In this document: piece after piece, positions 9,270 through 17,252 of the stretch
How positions within the stretch are numbered: the stretch's first letter is position 1
How the letters are laid out: each line of letters begins with the position of its first letter
DNA from: Puteibacter caeruleilacunae
GTDB taxonomy: Bacteria; Bacteroidota; Bacteroidia; Bacteroidales; Prolixibacteraceae
DNA length: 64,000 nt
Direction: 5' to 3'
NCBI GenBank assembly: GCA_005217565.1
Contig: SJCO01000004.1
Coordinates: 124,001-188,000, forward strand
Position numbers and translations under genes: made by a program
Notes under the pieces: generated by a model
The model's database searches: none
What the model was told of the DNA's origin: nothing
The model's input: only the letters and a program-made list of their open reading frames with translations

Positions 9270-9853
9270 TTCCGCCAACAGGAAAGGTGGTGTGTTGTAG
9301 GTTATGGGATGCAGTGGCGGTGATGAATGAGGATGCATTCATAGTCCCATGATTCGCTGCGCTTATCATGGGCAAAAAAGAAAATGTCCCTCCAGGACAA
9401 AAGAACCTGATTGTGATCTGTCATAGTCCCATGATTCGCTGAAGCTCATCAAAAAAGAGGAAATGTCCCGCTGGGACAAGAGGATCATGATTGTGATCTG
9501 GATAATTCCGCCAACAGGAAGGGTGGTGCGTTGTAGGTTATGGGATGCAGTGGCGGTGGGGAATGAATGATGCTGCGATAGTCCCATGATTCGCTGAAGC
9601 TCATCATGGGCAAAAAAGAGTGCACACCTCCGGCGTGCTGTTGCTGATTGTGATCTGGATAACCCATGAAACGTTGTCAGGTCTGTCGACGCTGACAGGT
9701 TACGGATCAGCAACATAGGAGCGTTGTCACGGATGTGACATTTTCTTTTTAACCCACGACAAGGCTACGAGTCGTGGGATTATGTGATCACAAACGAAAG
9801 ACACCGTCGATCTGATGAACCTCAACATGAAAAGCACAAAAACCATCGACGGA
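9270..9853. repeat. Family A repeat, right flank of the transposase
   Basis: The longest copy. It has two successive leader-plus-hairpin units with different mini hairpins (TGTCC-CTCCA-GGACA, TGTCC-CGCTG-GGACA, GCACACCTCCGGCGTGC), then a CTGTCAG...CTGACAG stem, the TGTCAC hairpin, the inverted CCCACGAC hairpin and the CCGTCGAT...ATCGACGG stem. The stem sequences vary with their partners while loops stay constant. Confidence 0.8.
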
Positions 9854-9883
9854 GGATTCGCCAAACACAAGGACAAAAAAATA

Positions 9884-9922
9884 GCCTACCCGAGATCCTC
9901 TACTCCGGCAGGCTATATAAAA
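9884..9922 (-). terminator. Rho-independent terminator after the DUF6266 cluster
   Basis: On the minus strand a TAGCCTGCCGGAG / CTCGGGTAGGCTA stem with a short loop is followed by a run of seven T. It lies directly downstream of the stop at 9928 and closes the minus-strand DUF6266 unit. Confidence 0.75.
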
Positions 9923-9927
9923 GCCAA

Positions 9928-10569
9928 TTATAATGAATCAATATAACAATAGGTACTCTCAGAGTATTTCATGTTTTCTCTACCTTTTTGTCGTGAAAAG
10001 TACACATAGAGATGTACAGCAGAGCCTTTCGGGAAGTCGAGCTGAAACTCCACATTATAGTTGTCCTGCTCTAGTGGATATTCGGTCATATGGTATATAT
10101 CACCATCGCATAAAGCAACAAAATTGATATACTTTCCCTCAACACAGTTCTTAGCAGGATTAATACTTGGTTTCCATGCTATCTCAATCGTTCTATCCTC
10201 GCCTTCAACACGCTTAGCTCTTAATCCAAAAGGAACCCTTAATCGCCCTACCGTCATCTTCAATTGGTCGTAGTGCGCGATGTATCCATTGTTATCCCAA
10301 ACCTGGAAGTTGGTCTTTGAAAAGAGAGCCGTTCCCTGCATCTTTTTAGAATAGCCGTGCCATATCGGTCGTATGATAATGGGATTAATCCGCGAAATGA
10401 ACTTATTTATCGCCGCAAATCGCGTACGTTGCTTTTGCTGTTTCGCAGAATTGGCATCGTGATATTCCTCTGGCTTGCGACGGATATAGTGTTTTCCGTA
10501 CTTGTTAATTACACCGATCATATCGCCAACTCTACCAGAAAACTCCCCCTTGTTATTTAATTTTCCCAT
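9928..10569 (-). CDS. DUF6266 family protein, copy 1
   Basis: 213 residues, beginning MGKLNNKGEFSGRVGDMIGV, followed by a GKHYIRRKP segment, an Asn/Ala/Lys/Gln-rich stretch and QLKMTVGRLRVPFGL. This is the layout of DUF6266: Gly-rich start, short helical middle, and a C-terminal beta-rich half ending in a VYFSR...YSESTY strand. There is no signal peptide or membrane helix and the function is unknown. It is the last gene before a terminator and one of four related genes in a row. Its N-terminus matches copy 4 closely, whereas copies 2 and 3 have lost or replaced it. Confidence 0.75.
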   Translation of the reverse strand: MGKLNNKGEFSGRVGDMIGVINKYGKHYIRRKPEEYHDANSAKQQKQRTRFAAINKFISRINPIIIRPIWHGYSKKMQGTALFSKTNFQVWDNNGYIAHYDQLKMTVGRLRVPFGLRAKRVEGEDRTIEIAWKPSINPAKNCVEGKYINFVALCDGDIYHMTEYPLEQDNYNVEFQLDFPKGSAVHLYVYFSRQKGRENMKYSESTYCYIDSL

Positions 10570-10621
10570 GATAATGTGTATTGGTTGAAATATATTAAAA
10601 AGCTGACAGGTTAAAGGGTAT

Positions 10622-11263
10622 CTACTCCAAAATCATAAATTCGTGGAGCGAGATGGAAAAGTCGGTATGATCTTCGTTGGAAAAGAAGATGTACATATCA
10701 ACCTCATCTCCCTTTTTGAAAGGAAGCTGGATGGTTACATCTCCATCACTTCGGGGTATCTCAGTCTCAAGGCTCATGTACATCATACCATTACATATCG
10801 CTACAAAGCAAAGCTCATCATCAGGACGCTCTGGATCCAATTCCGGATCTTCTCCCCAACAGAAACAAACGTGTGAGTGCCCTTGATCCTCGAAACCAAA
10901 ATCGGTTGGGAACGGAATGGTACCGTTGCTGACTCTCAGGTTAGAGCAATCCTCGAGAAAACCATCGAGTCCCCAGCACCCAATATTCTGATCAAGGAAA
11001 GCCTGAATTCCTCGGCCATTTGGTGTGATGGTATTCCAAATGGGTTTAATGATCTCATGCAATAGCATCTCGGATATGAGTACTGTTCTTTGATAGAGGG
11101 TGGCCATATCGCCGTTTCCCAATTTTTGGTGAATCGACTGCTTTGGCATTTCTTCTTCTTTACATGGCATTAGTTGCATCATTTGTATATGTTTTTGTAG
11201 CGCCCGGAAGCACCGGTTAATGTTTTTGATTGGTTGGGGCATAGGGCGTGGAGCAAAGAGCAT
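10622..11263 (-). CDS. Divergent DUF6266-like protein, copy 2
   Basis: The C-terminal half keeps the paralogue pattern (LRVSNGTIPFPTDFG, CFVAICNGMMYMS, MYIFFSNEDH), but the Gly-rich MGK start is absent. The long frame of 213 residues begins at an ATG that lies within a 7-nt periodic tract (11236-11263), so its first ten residues are probably not translated. ATGs at 11182, 11179 or 11149 are better starts. Its relation to the neighbours is seen in the shared C-terminal beta pattern and similar spacing. It is unusually acidic (DPELDPERPDDE). Function unknown. Confidence 0.6.
   Translation of the reverse strand: MLFAPRPMPQPIKNINRCFRALQKHIQMMQLMPCKEEEMPKQSIHQKLGNGDMATLYQRTVLISEMLLHEIIKPIWNTITPNGRGIQAFLDQNIGCWGLDGFLEDCSNLRVSNGTIPFPTDFGFEDQGHSHVCFCWGEDPELDPERPDDELCFVAICNGMMYMSLETEIPRSDGDVTIQLPFKKGDEVDMYIFFSNEDHTDFSISLHEFMILE
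11236..11263. repeat. 7-nt periodic repeat tract
   Basis: Four heptamers of the form NGRGCAT/A (GGGGCAT, AGGGCGT, GGAGCAA, AGAGCAT) end exactly on the ATG of the long frame of copy 2. The same heptamer type occurs at 13992-14145 and 18105-18160. Confidence 0.65.
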
Positions 11264-11309
11264 GCACGTTAATCAGAGTAATCCTGACAGGTTTAGAGAG
11301 CGGAATAAG

Positions 11310-11771
11310 TTATAGCTCTATTTGGATGCTTGGGGAGTAAGTTTCGTTTTCGTGATCGCTGAAGAAGACGTAACAGCGAATGGGTTTGTTGGTGGGGAAA
11401 TTGAATTTGAAGGTTGCTTTGCGTTTGGTGCGGAGGTAGTCGGTAGCGAGATAGATCTCTATCTGATCATCACACAACGCTACCACATTCAGTCGGTCAT
11501 CAACTTCATCTTCTTGAAAAACCATAGCTGTCCAGTGCAATACTATCTCGGCTTTATTCATCGGATTACGATATCCTCTCAACTCAAATGGAGGTAATCG
11601 GTCGCCATTACTCATCTGAAGGTTTACCCAGTTGCTGATTCCTCCGTCGTCATCTATCCACTCCTTGTTTTGGTTCCAGAAAGTAGGTAATCGCCGGAAT
11701 AAAAAGCTCTCTACATTGCGACCTTTATTGGGGGTAGCTTGTATTCGTCTGAAAAGTTGGTCTAGTTTCAT
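11310..11771 (-). CDS. Short DUF6266-like protein, copy 3
   Basis: 153 residues. It retains only the C-terminal part of the paralogue pattern: LQMSNGDRLPPFELRG, LNVVALCDDQIEIYLAT, RCYVFFSDHENETYSPS. The N-terminal third of the family is missing, replaced by a short helical start (MKLDQLFRRIQ). It may be a trimmed paralogue or a separately evolving small partner of the full-length members. The gap to copy 2 carries a CCTGACAGG motif that also appears in the other gaps of this cluster. Confidence 0.55.
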   Translation of the reverse strand: MKLDQLFRRIQATPNKGRNVESFLFRRLPTFWNQNKEWIDDDGGISNWVNLQMSNGDRLPPFELRGYRNPMNKAEIVLHWTAMVFQEDEVDDRLNVVALCDDQIEIYLATDYLRTKRKATFKFNFPTNKPIRCYVFFSDHENETYSPSIQIEL

Positions 11772-11889
11772 GTTGCATAGATTTTTAGATTATTGGATTG
11801 TGGGACTTCCCCGAGATGCTACGGAGGCTCAAGATCTAATTGATTGTTTGATTTGGCTTCCAATATGCGGAGGTCTGGATAAAAAAAGA

Positions 11890-11921
11890 AACACGCTGTC
11901 AGGTCTGCGACGCTGACAGGT
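11890..11921. repeat. CTGTCAG/CTGACAG hairpin between DUF6266 genes
   Basis: A CTGTCAG...CTGACAG stem lies in the gap before copy 4. Half-copies (CTGACAGGT) stand in the other gaps at about 10605 and 11285, and full or partial copies inside family A DNA at about 9675 and 25470. It is a small dispersed hairpin that has seeded the cluster gaps. Confidence 0.55.
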
Positions 11922-11982
11922 GTCTCTGTGACCAATGAACACTCCCACTAACAGCGAGGATGTCTTTGGCTAGAACACTATC

Positions 11983-12612
11983 CTAGTTCAAGGTTACTTC
12001 GGAGTGGTAACTTTCTGAATAAGCATCGTCTTCAGGGCTAGCAAAGAATGCGTAGATCTGAATTTTCATCCCTGGTTCATACGGAACCATTATTGTGGCT
12101 TCAAGATCAGAACGCTTAGCATCCAAATCATCCATGATGACCATGTCGCCATCCATCATGATAAACAAAATCAGTTTATCATTCTCGCGTTTAGGCAATG
12201 GTTTAACACCAGGTTTCCACGAAACATCAATCTGCTTTGGATCCTCACTGGCCTTAATATTAAGACCGAAAGGCAATGGCAACGATCCAACGGTCATCTT
12301 CAGCAATGAATAATCACCAATCTCACCATCCTGATCAAAGGCCTGCATATTGGTCTTTACAAACAGGTTGGTAGGGGTCATCTTCACTGCCTTATATTTC
12401 CAAATTGGATTAATAAAGACATCTCGCAAAATATTTGCCAATCCTACAACTCCCTTAAAACGATTACGTTGACTGATTTGCTTATCAGTATTCGCATCAT
12501 GGTGATGATCGGCCTTAATTCTAAAGTAGTCAATACCCTTCCATGATGATCCAACTAAATTTCCCACAGTTCCGGATACACCTCCGAAAGCTCCTTGAGC
12601 AATTTTTCCCAT
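11983..12612 (-). CDS. DUF6266 family protein, copy 4
   Basis: 209 residues with the canonical start MGKIAQGAFGGVSGTVGNLV, then SSWKGIDYFR, a KQISQRNRF helix and LLKMTVGSLPLPFGL. The C-terminus ends in strand-rich QIYAFFASPEDDAYSESY. This is the most typical DUF6266 member of the cluster and the first after the small membrane protein. The Gly-rich N-terminus is conserved with copy 1, suggesting a functional assembly or export-related segment, but there is no recognisable signal peptide. Function unknown. Confidence 0.8.
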   Translation of the reverse strand: MGKIAQGAFGGVSGTVGNLVGSSWKGIDYFRIKADHHHDANTDKQISQRNRFKGVVGLANILRDVFINPIWKYKAVKMTPTNLFVKTNMQAFDQDGEIGDYSLLKMTVGSLPLPFGLNIKASEDPKQIDVSWKPGVKPLPKRENDKLILFIMMDGDMVIMDDLDAKRSDLEATIMVPYEPGMKIQIYAFFASPEDDAYSESYHSEVTLN

Positions 12613-12814
12613 GATAATTACATTTTAAAAATTAAACACTGTTGCGAAACTGATTCAGTTTCTTTCCTTGAAATCACTGATTTTCACTCACTCACAATTG
12701 CCATAGCAGTGGCCAAAATGAGTTGCCCTTCTGATGATTTAAACAGTCGGCCGATAGGGCAAAATCAGCTGACGTTTGTACACCTCATGAGTGTTAATCA
12801 CGATCTCTCACACT

Positions 12815-13036
12815 CTACTTTTTGGGATTTTTAAGCTTCTTGCTTTTCTTATCCCACTTCGACTTAAGCCATGCTACCACGACTGTCGATACGATCCCAC
12901 CAACCAGACTGATAAGTGCTTCCACACTATCAATAACGCTTGATGGAACTATCGATGCTGTATCCACATGCTGGATACTCTCGCTCAATCCCAAAGTCGA
13001 CATGGAACCAACGAGAAAATTACCGATATTCTTCAT
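12815..13036 (-). CDS. Small single-pass membrane protein upstream of the DUF6266 genes
   Basis: 73 residues. A polar N-terminal half is followed by one hydrophobic helix (ALISLVGGIVSTVVVAWL, about 40-57) and a strongly basic tail (KSKWDKKSKKLKNPKK). The layout resembles phage holin-like or 'smalltalk'-type small membrane proteins encoded near amidases in Bacteroidota, but no family match is certain. It is transcribed toward the DUF6266 genes, 202 bases ahead of copy 4. The basic tail implies a cytoplasmic C-terminus. Confidence 0.5.
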   Translation of the reverse strand: MKNIGNFLVGSMSTLGLSESIQHVDTASIVPSSVIDSVEALISLVGGIVSTVVVAWLKSKWDKKSKKLKNPKK

Positions 13037-13601
13037 CCGTTGATATTTAGATATTAAGATTATGGATTTACAGAATCATAAATCCTAATTGGTAATTCGT
13101 TTGTAATATTCTTTTGAGCAGTTTCTTTCCGTTCTCTTTTCCGATTATTCCCCATGACCGGCGGCAGTGACTTTCTACCCATCCGACCATACAATCGTCT
13201 TCACTATCTGCACCCGACAGGGATCGGGCCTGGTCAACCGTTTCAATGCTGTCTCTTCAATCGAGTCGCTTTGTTGAATCGGTCTTTATCGTTAAGCGAT
13301 TTTATTTGCTCCCTACAATCTCGACTTCATCATGTTGCTGCGACTTCTCTTCTGGTATGCCGTTGCATACGCTCTATCCGTATCAGCAATTCAAAGGTCT
13401 GCATAATTTTTGAACAAAACAATACTCTCCCACCCCCTCCACTCACATTTGCCGCTTACTTCCGTTAGCTTCCGCTTAATTCCGGAAAAAAAGATTGGAA
13501 AGGTTGGAAGGTGAGCGCTGAGGTTGGTTTCTAAGTTAAAGGTGTCGACACTACTCGACAGTTTTGGGTATTGTAATATCAAACAGAGGTAATTCATAAT
13601 T
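13037..13601. other. Gap without a supportable gene
   Basis: Frames exist on both strands but are compositionally unconvincing. The minus strand shows a few short stretches that could be relics of a coding region (an ATG at about 13405 opening MQTFELLIRIERMQRH before a stop), which would fit decay. Nothing else is seen. Confidence 0.3.
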
Positions 13602-13636
13602 ATAGAAACGACCGTTTCGGAAACAGCGGTTTCTAT
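13602..13636. promoter_or_regulatory. 35-bp near-perfect palindrome
   Basis: ATAGAAACGACCGTTTC is followed directly by the near-complement GGAAACAGCGGTTTCTAT, with no loop to speak of. It could form a cruciform or be a dimeric protein-binding site. It lies 20-odd bases from the next family A copy, with no adjacent gene start, so its role is open. Confidence 0.5.
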
Positions 13637-13658
13637 TTCTCCAACCCTAGCAACGAGA

Positions 13659-13788
13659 ACGCCGGAAGTGTGCACCTCCTTTTAATCCATGACAAGCTTC
13701 AGCGAGTGGTGGGATACTTATGACCAAAGACAACCACCGCCAATCTGATAAACCTCCCCTTGAAAAGCCCCCACAACCATCAGCCACA
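13659..13788. repeat. Family A repeat, degenerate copy
   Basis: A GCCGGAAGTGTGC mini hairpin half, then CCATGACAAGCTTCAGCGAGTGGTGGG (decayed inverted hairpin) and an eroded version of the CCGTCGAT long-stem module. The pairing positions have several mismatches, so this copy looks old. Confidence 0.6.
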
Positions 13789-13991
13789 GCAGCACCACAC
13801 CTGCTCTTCGCTAAACATAACGTAGAACAGGATTTTTTCAACGGTATAAAAAAGGATATAAAAGAAGATAGTAGAAGGTTTATAAGAGGTAGGAAAAAAT
13901 AATTAGGGAAGCTGTTGAAGGATGATTCCGACCTTGATGGTTGGACAAAACCTTTTAGCATACGGTAGTATCTGGAAGCGTGTTGTAGGCG

Positions 13992-14145
13992 AAGAGCATG
14001 GAGCAAAGAGCAGAGAGCAAAGGGGAAAGTGGTCGGATCGGTGGGTTCAAAGATTGGAGCTGGTTGGTGGTTGGAGGTTGGTGGTTGGAGGTTGGAGGAG
14101 CTTGGAGTATGCGGGTTGGAGCATGGAGCATAGGGCTAGTTGGTG
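13992..14145. repeat. Heterogeneous 7-nt tandem array, 22 units
   Basis: The tract can be cut without a slip into heptamers: first an AAGAGCA/TGGAGCA type, then GGTTGGT/GGTTGGA, then GGAGCTT/GGAGCAT. The phase holds over about 154 bases although the unit sequence changes. The overlapping plus-strand frames are artefacts of this array. It abuts a family A copy at 14150. Confidence 0.7.
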
Positions 14146-14149
14146 GTTC

Positions 14150-14446
14150 TTCCGCCAACAGGATGGTTGGTGCTTTGGTGGTTATGGGAGATGGTGGCAG
14201 TTGTGAGTTAGGTTGTGAGCTGGAGGATCCCATGATTCGCTGCGCTTATCATGGGCAAAAAAGAAGATGTCCCTCCAGGACAAAAATCAGCATTCAGTAA
14301 TATAGCAACATAGCACGCCGGAGGTTGCACTCTATATAACCCACGACAAGCTTCAGCGAGTCGTGGGATACTGCAATCACAATCAGACTATTAACCGTCA
14401 ATCTGATATATCATACCACCATGAGATGAACCTTGCATCGACGGGT
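14150..14446. repeat. Family A repeat copy
   Basis: A leader variant is followed by the forward CCCATGAT hairpin (loop TTCGCTGCGCTT), TGTCC-CTCCA-GGACA, a GCACGCCGGAGGTTGC-type mini hairpin, the inverted CCCACGAC...GTCGTGGG hairpin (apex reads CTTCAGCGA) and a long stem ending in CATCGACGG. Confidence 0.75.
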
Positions 14447-14848
14447 CCGTCACTACCCCACCTCATTCGAACCACATTCGAGACACATTAATACCAAATT
14501 GCGAAACCACTGCGAAAGCCCTGAGGATTTCGCGGTACGTTGGCCGAATTTGAGTAATATTTGGGGTCAATGTGGTGGCAGGAAAAAGGGTTGGATTTAA
14601 CGTAGCAGCATCAGTTATCGCGAGAATATTCTCTCTTTGCTTTGAAAATTCAATTTAACATTTTAAATTCGCGCTCAACCCAAGTAGTGGTGTGCTTTTC
14701 GGCGTTACCGCAATTAATATCAATAGCCAATATGGATCACTCATTATCCATATTTACTAATCCTATAAATTCATTTACAAGCCTTTTACTCCTTCTGAAT
14801 AGCTGATTCTGATAGCCTCAGTATAAATTCTAAATAATTTCTTTAACC
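14447..14848. promoter_or_regulatory. Upstream region of the 295-aa gene with a perfect inverted repeat
   Basis: About 400 noncoding bases. AATATGGAT (14729-14737) is mirrored by ATCCATATT (14746-14754), a perfect 9-bp inverted repeat with an 8-bp spacer, about 95 bases before the ATG at 14849, suggesting an operator. Further upstream GCGAAA...TTTCGC pairs in a short stem near 14495-14530. Confidence 0.45.
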
Positions 14849-15736
14849 ATGAAAAATGAAAATTTAATGGCGAATACAATCGCCTTCATGACCATGCCTA
14901 AAATCGTCGTTAAAAAACAAAAAACTGAAATTAAATCAATCGAGTTTTGTGGGCATAATGATCCTAGCGACATCACCGTGATATGTAACGATGAGGAGTG
15001 TCAATTAATTAAGTCTCTTGATCGAAAAGACTGTAAATATCTTATCTTTTTGCGAAAGATCAACCATCTATTGATAGACTTCCTCGATACCTGTCAGCTT
15101 GGGGAACCAACATCTCTTCCAAGCAAAATACAAGTAAAAGATCAATCTGGGAATAATTTACACTTTGGGAAGATGAAAGAAGAGTCGAGAATAAAGATTT
15201 ACAAGTACTACAAGCTTTTACATATTGCTCTGAGTTATCTATTCAAGGACATCAACAATTTAATCAGAGAAATTGAAAACGAAGAGGGGGTAGTCACCTA
15301 TACCTGTCCACATCCTAACAAACTCGATATGATTTATCTAGCCTCATTCTTATTTGATTTTAGATGTATTGAAGCGAGAAGAAACGGAGTAAAACTAAAA
15401 GGCCGTCATTTCTTTGATGCATTATGTGAGACGTTTAATGTTGTCCCTTTTGATTACACTAATAAACGCAATAATGCATTGAAAAATGAACATCCGAAAG
15501 ATTTTTTCATACTACTACTTGACTATCCTCGCCTAAGAAATCTACTTGTTGATGATGAAAGAAAGTTATCAAAAAAGGAACTAAAAGTGGCAAAAAAGAA
15601 TACCGACGACTACATCGAGTTAAGATTAAATCCATTAAACGAAAGCATCAAAAATAGTTTGAGGGATAAAGAAGGAAAAGCTTTGTATCATATCATAATA
15701 CAGACAAATGGTATTCACAAGATCAAAAAACACTAA
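14849..15736 (+). CDS. Unknown 295-aa protein, weakly RteC-like
   Basis: A Lys/Asn-rich, mainly helical protein without signal peptide. A KIYKYYKLLHIALSYLFKDI helix and, later, KLDMIYLASFLFDFRC...CETFNVVPFDYTNKRN recall the layout of RteC regulators of Bacteroides conjugative elements (C-terminal helical domain deciding element or host fate). The similarity is of pattern only and may be chance. It stands alone on the plus strand ahead of a helix-turn-helix gene. The start chosen is the first ATG; a second Met at codon 7 is possible. Confidence 0.5.
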   Translation: MKNENLMANTIAFMTMPKIVVKKQKTEIKSIEFCGHNDPSDITVICNDEECQLIKSLDRKDCKYLIFLRKINHLLIDFLDTCQLGEPTSLPSKIQVKDQSGNNLHFGKMKEESRIKIYKYYKLLHIALSYLFKDINNLIREIENEEGVVTYTCPHPNKLDMIYLASFLFDFRCIEARRNGVKLKGRHFFDALCETFNVVPFDYTNKRNNALKNEHPKDFFILLLDYPRLRNLLVDDERKLSKKELKVAKKNTDDYIELRLNPLNESIKNSLRDKEGKALYHIIIQTNGIHKIKKH

Positions 15737-16008
15737 CATCACAGCCTTATAGAATGCACACTATCAACACCATAGCACGTCACGAACATTCTCCTCCCTG
15801 GAGTAATGGGAACATACATCAATCGTAATTTTACCTTTCTTCGCGATTGCCCATTTCGCACCCTTCTTTCTGATTATCTGCAAATTACAACACACCCTCA
15901 ATTACATATTTACATTTATATATTTCTAACTACTTATTAACTTTCTGTACTTTACAAACAATCGAATATTTTTTAATACATATTTTTCGATATAATTTCA
16001 ACAAGCGT

Positions 16009-16386
16009 ATGGAGATCTGTAATTTTATCACATCAAAAATTAAATACAGTTCAACTATGAAATATAAATTAATACACAAATTACTGGAAATCTGGCAGAA
16101 TACACATATCGCAAAGGTATTGATTCAGGCCAATAATCAGAAATTAACTCGTATAGAAAGAGCATTACAGGGAGTGCATTTACATCAATTACTCACACCT
16201 GAGCAAATTTGTACACGGCTCCACATTTCGGAACGCACCCTTCGTAAGGTGAGAAATATGCATGATATCCGCACTTTTACGAGCGGCCGGAAGCTGTTTT
16301 TGAACGAGGCTGATGTGATTCGAGCATTGGAAATTCGGGATGACCTGAAGCTCAATAAATCGTGTGAAGCAAGTAGTATTAATTAA
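16009..16386 (+). CDS. Helix-turn-helix (HTH_17/excisionase-like) DNA-binding protein
   Basis: 125 residues. The second half reads LTPEQICTRLHISERTLRKV, then RNMHDIRTFTSGRKLFLNEADVIRAL, the pattern of the MerR-like winged helix found in excisionases and small regulators of mobile elements in Bacteroidota (binding helix, wing, then 'LF.eaDV' strand-helix). The N-terminus is extended by about 16 residues if the ATG at 16009 is used; MKYKLIHKL at 16057 is an alternative start. It is probably a local regulator of the accessory region. Confidence 0.6.
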   Translation: MEICNFITSKIKYSSTMKYKLIHKLLEIWQNTHIAKVLIQANNQKLTRIERALQGVHLHQLLTPEQICTRLHISERTLRKVRNMHDIRTFTSGRKLFLNEADVIRALEIRDDLKLNKSCEASSIN

Positions 16387-16523
16387 CGTGAGCGTGAGGA
16401 ATCAGAAATAATTTAGACGGAAAAAAGGTTGCATGAATAGTGGTGATGGTGCCAGGACTTGGGTTGAAATATCTGGCCCATCACTTTTATAGGGATTATT
16501 ATTAGGTGACTTGAAGATGATTG

Positions 16524-16599
16524 GAGGGGCAGTTGGCAATGTGCTGTTAGATTTTATGTTTTTTGCTGTTGAATTGTGCTGTTGAGCGCCAACTGCTCC
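16524..16599. promoter_or_regulatory. Long-loop inverted repeat before the amidase gene
   Basis: GGAGGGGCAGTTGGC (16523-16537) pairs with GCCAACTGCTCC (16588-16599) across about 50 bases. The stem ends 32 bases before the amidase ATG and could be a terminator of the upstream unit or a leader structure. Confidence 0.45.
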
Positions 16600-16630
16600 A
16601 AAGATCTTTTAATCTTAAAACCGAACTGAA

Positions 16631-17206
16631 ATGAGAATAGTAAATCATCACTTGGAAGGAGATGGCATTACACAAATGGTTTGTAGCAAGAATAACAAAC
16701 CACTGCGCAGTAGAACAGCGATTGTCATCCATTATACGGCAGGAGGATGTGGCAGACAAACAGCACTTTATCTATGCCGACCAGAGGTTAAACAGTCGTG
16801 CTCACTGCTCATTGATAGGGATGCCAGTATTTACCAATTGGTAGGGTTTGATAAGGTGTCGTGGCATGCCGGACAGAGTGAATGGAAGGGTGTTACGAAC
16901 CTTAATAACCATAGTATAGGGATAGAATTAGCCAACTTCGGACAACTTAAGAAGGTTGGCGATCATTACACAACTTGGTTCAATAAACGTGTCCATGAAC
17001 GCGAGGTGTTTACCTATATCGATCAATGGACTGGTAATGAGAAGTATTTCCATAAATATACGCCTGTACAGCTGCATCGACTACTGTCGGTTGTGAAGCT
17101 ATTGAAGGCCAAATACGGCATAAAATATGTCCTTGGACACTCAGATATAACCGATCGCAAGGTGGATCCGGGACCGGCCTTCCCCATGGAAGACTTTCGA
17201 AAATAG
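16631..17206 (+). CDS. N-acetylmuramoyl-L-alanine amidase (Amidase_2, AmpD-like)
   Basis: 191 residues. Zinc-ligand positions of the T7-lysozyme/AmpD fold are present: His in AIVIHYTAGG, His in LGHSDITDRKVDPGPAF and the Asp of DPGPAF. WHAGQSEW and SIGIELAN mark the substrate cleft. It cleaves the amide between MurNAc and L-Ala of peptidoglycan. There is no signal peptide, so it must act inside or be released by a membrane protein or lysis. The small membrane protein at 12815-13036 is a candidate helper. In Bacteroides such amidases are common cargo of phage-like or mobile loci. The family assignment is firm. Confidence 0.9.
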   Translation: MRIVNHHLEGDGITQMVCSKNNKPLRSRTAIVIHYTAGGCGRQTALYLCRPEVKQSCSLLIDRDASIYQLVGFDKVSWHAGQSEWKGVTNLNNHSIGIELANFGQLKKVGDHYTTWFNKRVHEREVFTYIDQWTGNEKYFHKYTPVQLHRLLSVVKLLKAKYGIKYVLGHSDITDRKVDPGPAFPMEDFRK

Positions 17207-17252
17207 ATTAAACATCAGTGCTTTGTGCGTTTTTTATAATTGTCGATTTTAT

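Noticed and set aside
13391-13675. Minus-strand 94-aa frame and the overlapping plus-strand 104-aa frame
   Set aside because: No family pattern, poor composition, one contains the palindrome and part of a repeat.
13922-14300. Overlapping Gly/Trp-rich frames on the plus strand and Pro/Ser-rich frame on the minus strand
   Set aside because: Produced by the 7-nt repeat array, which keeps frames open in all phases.
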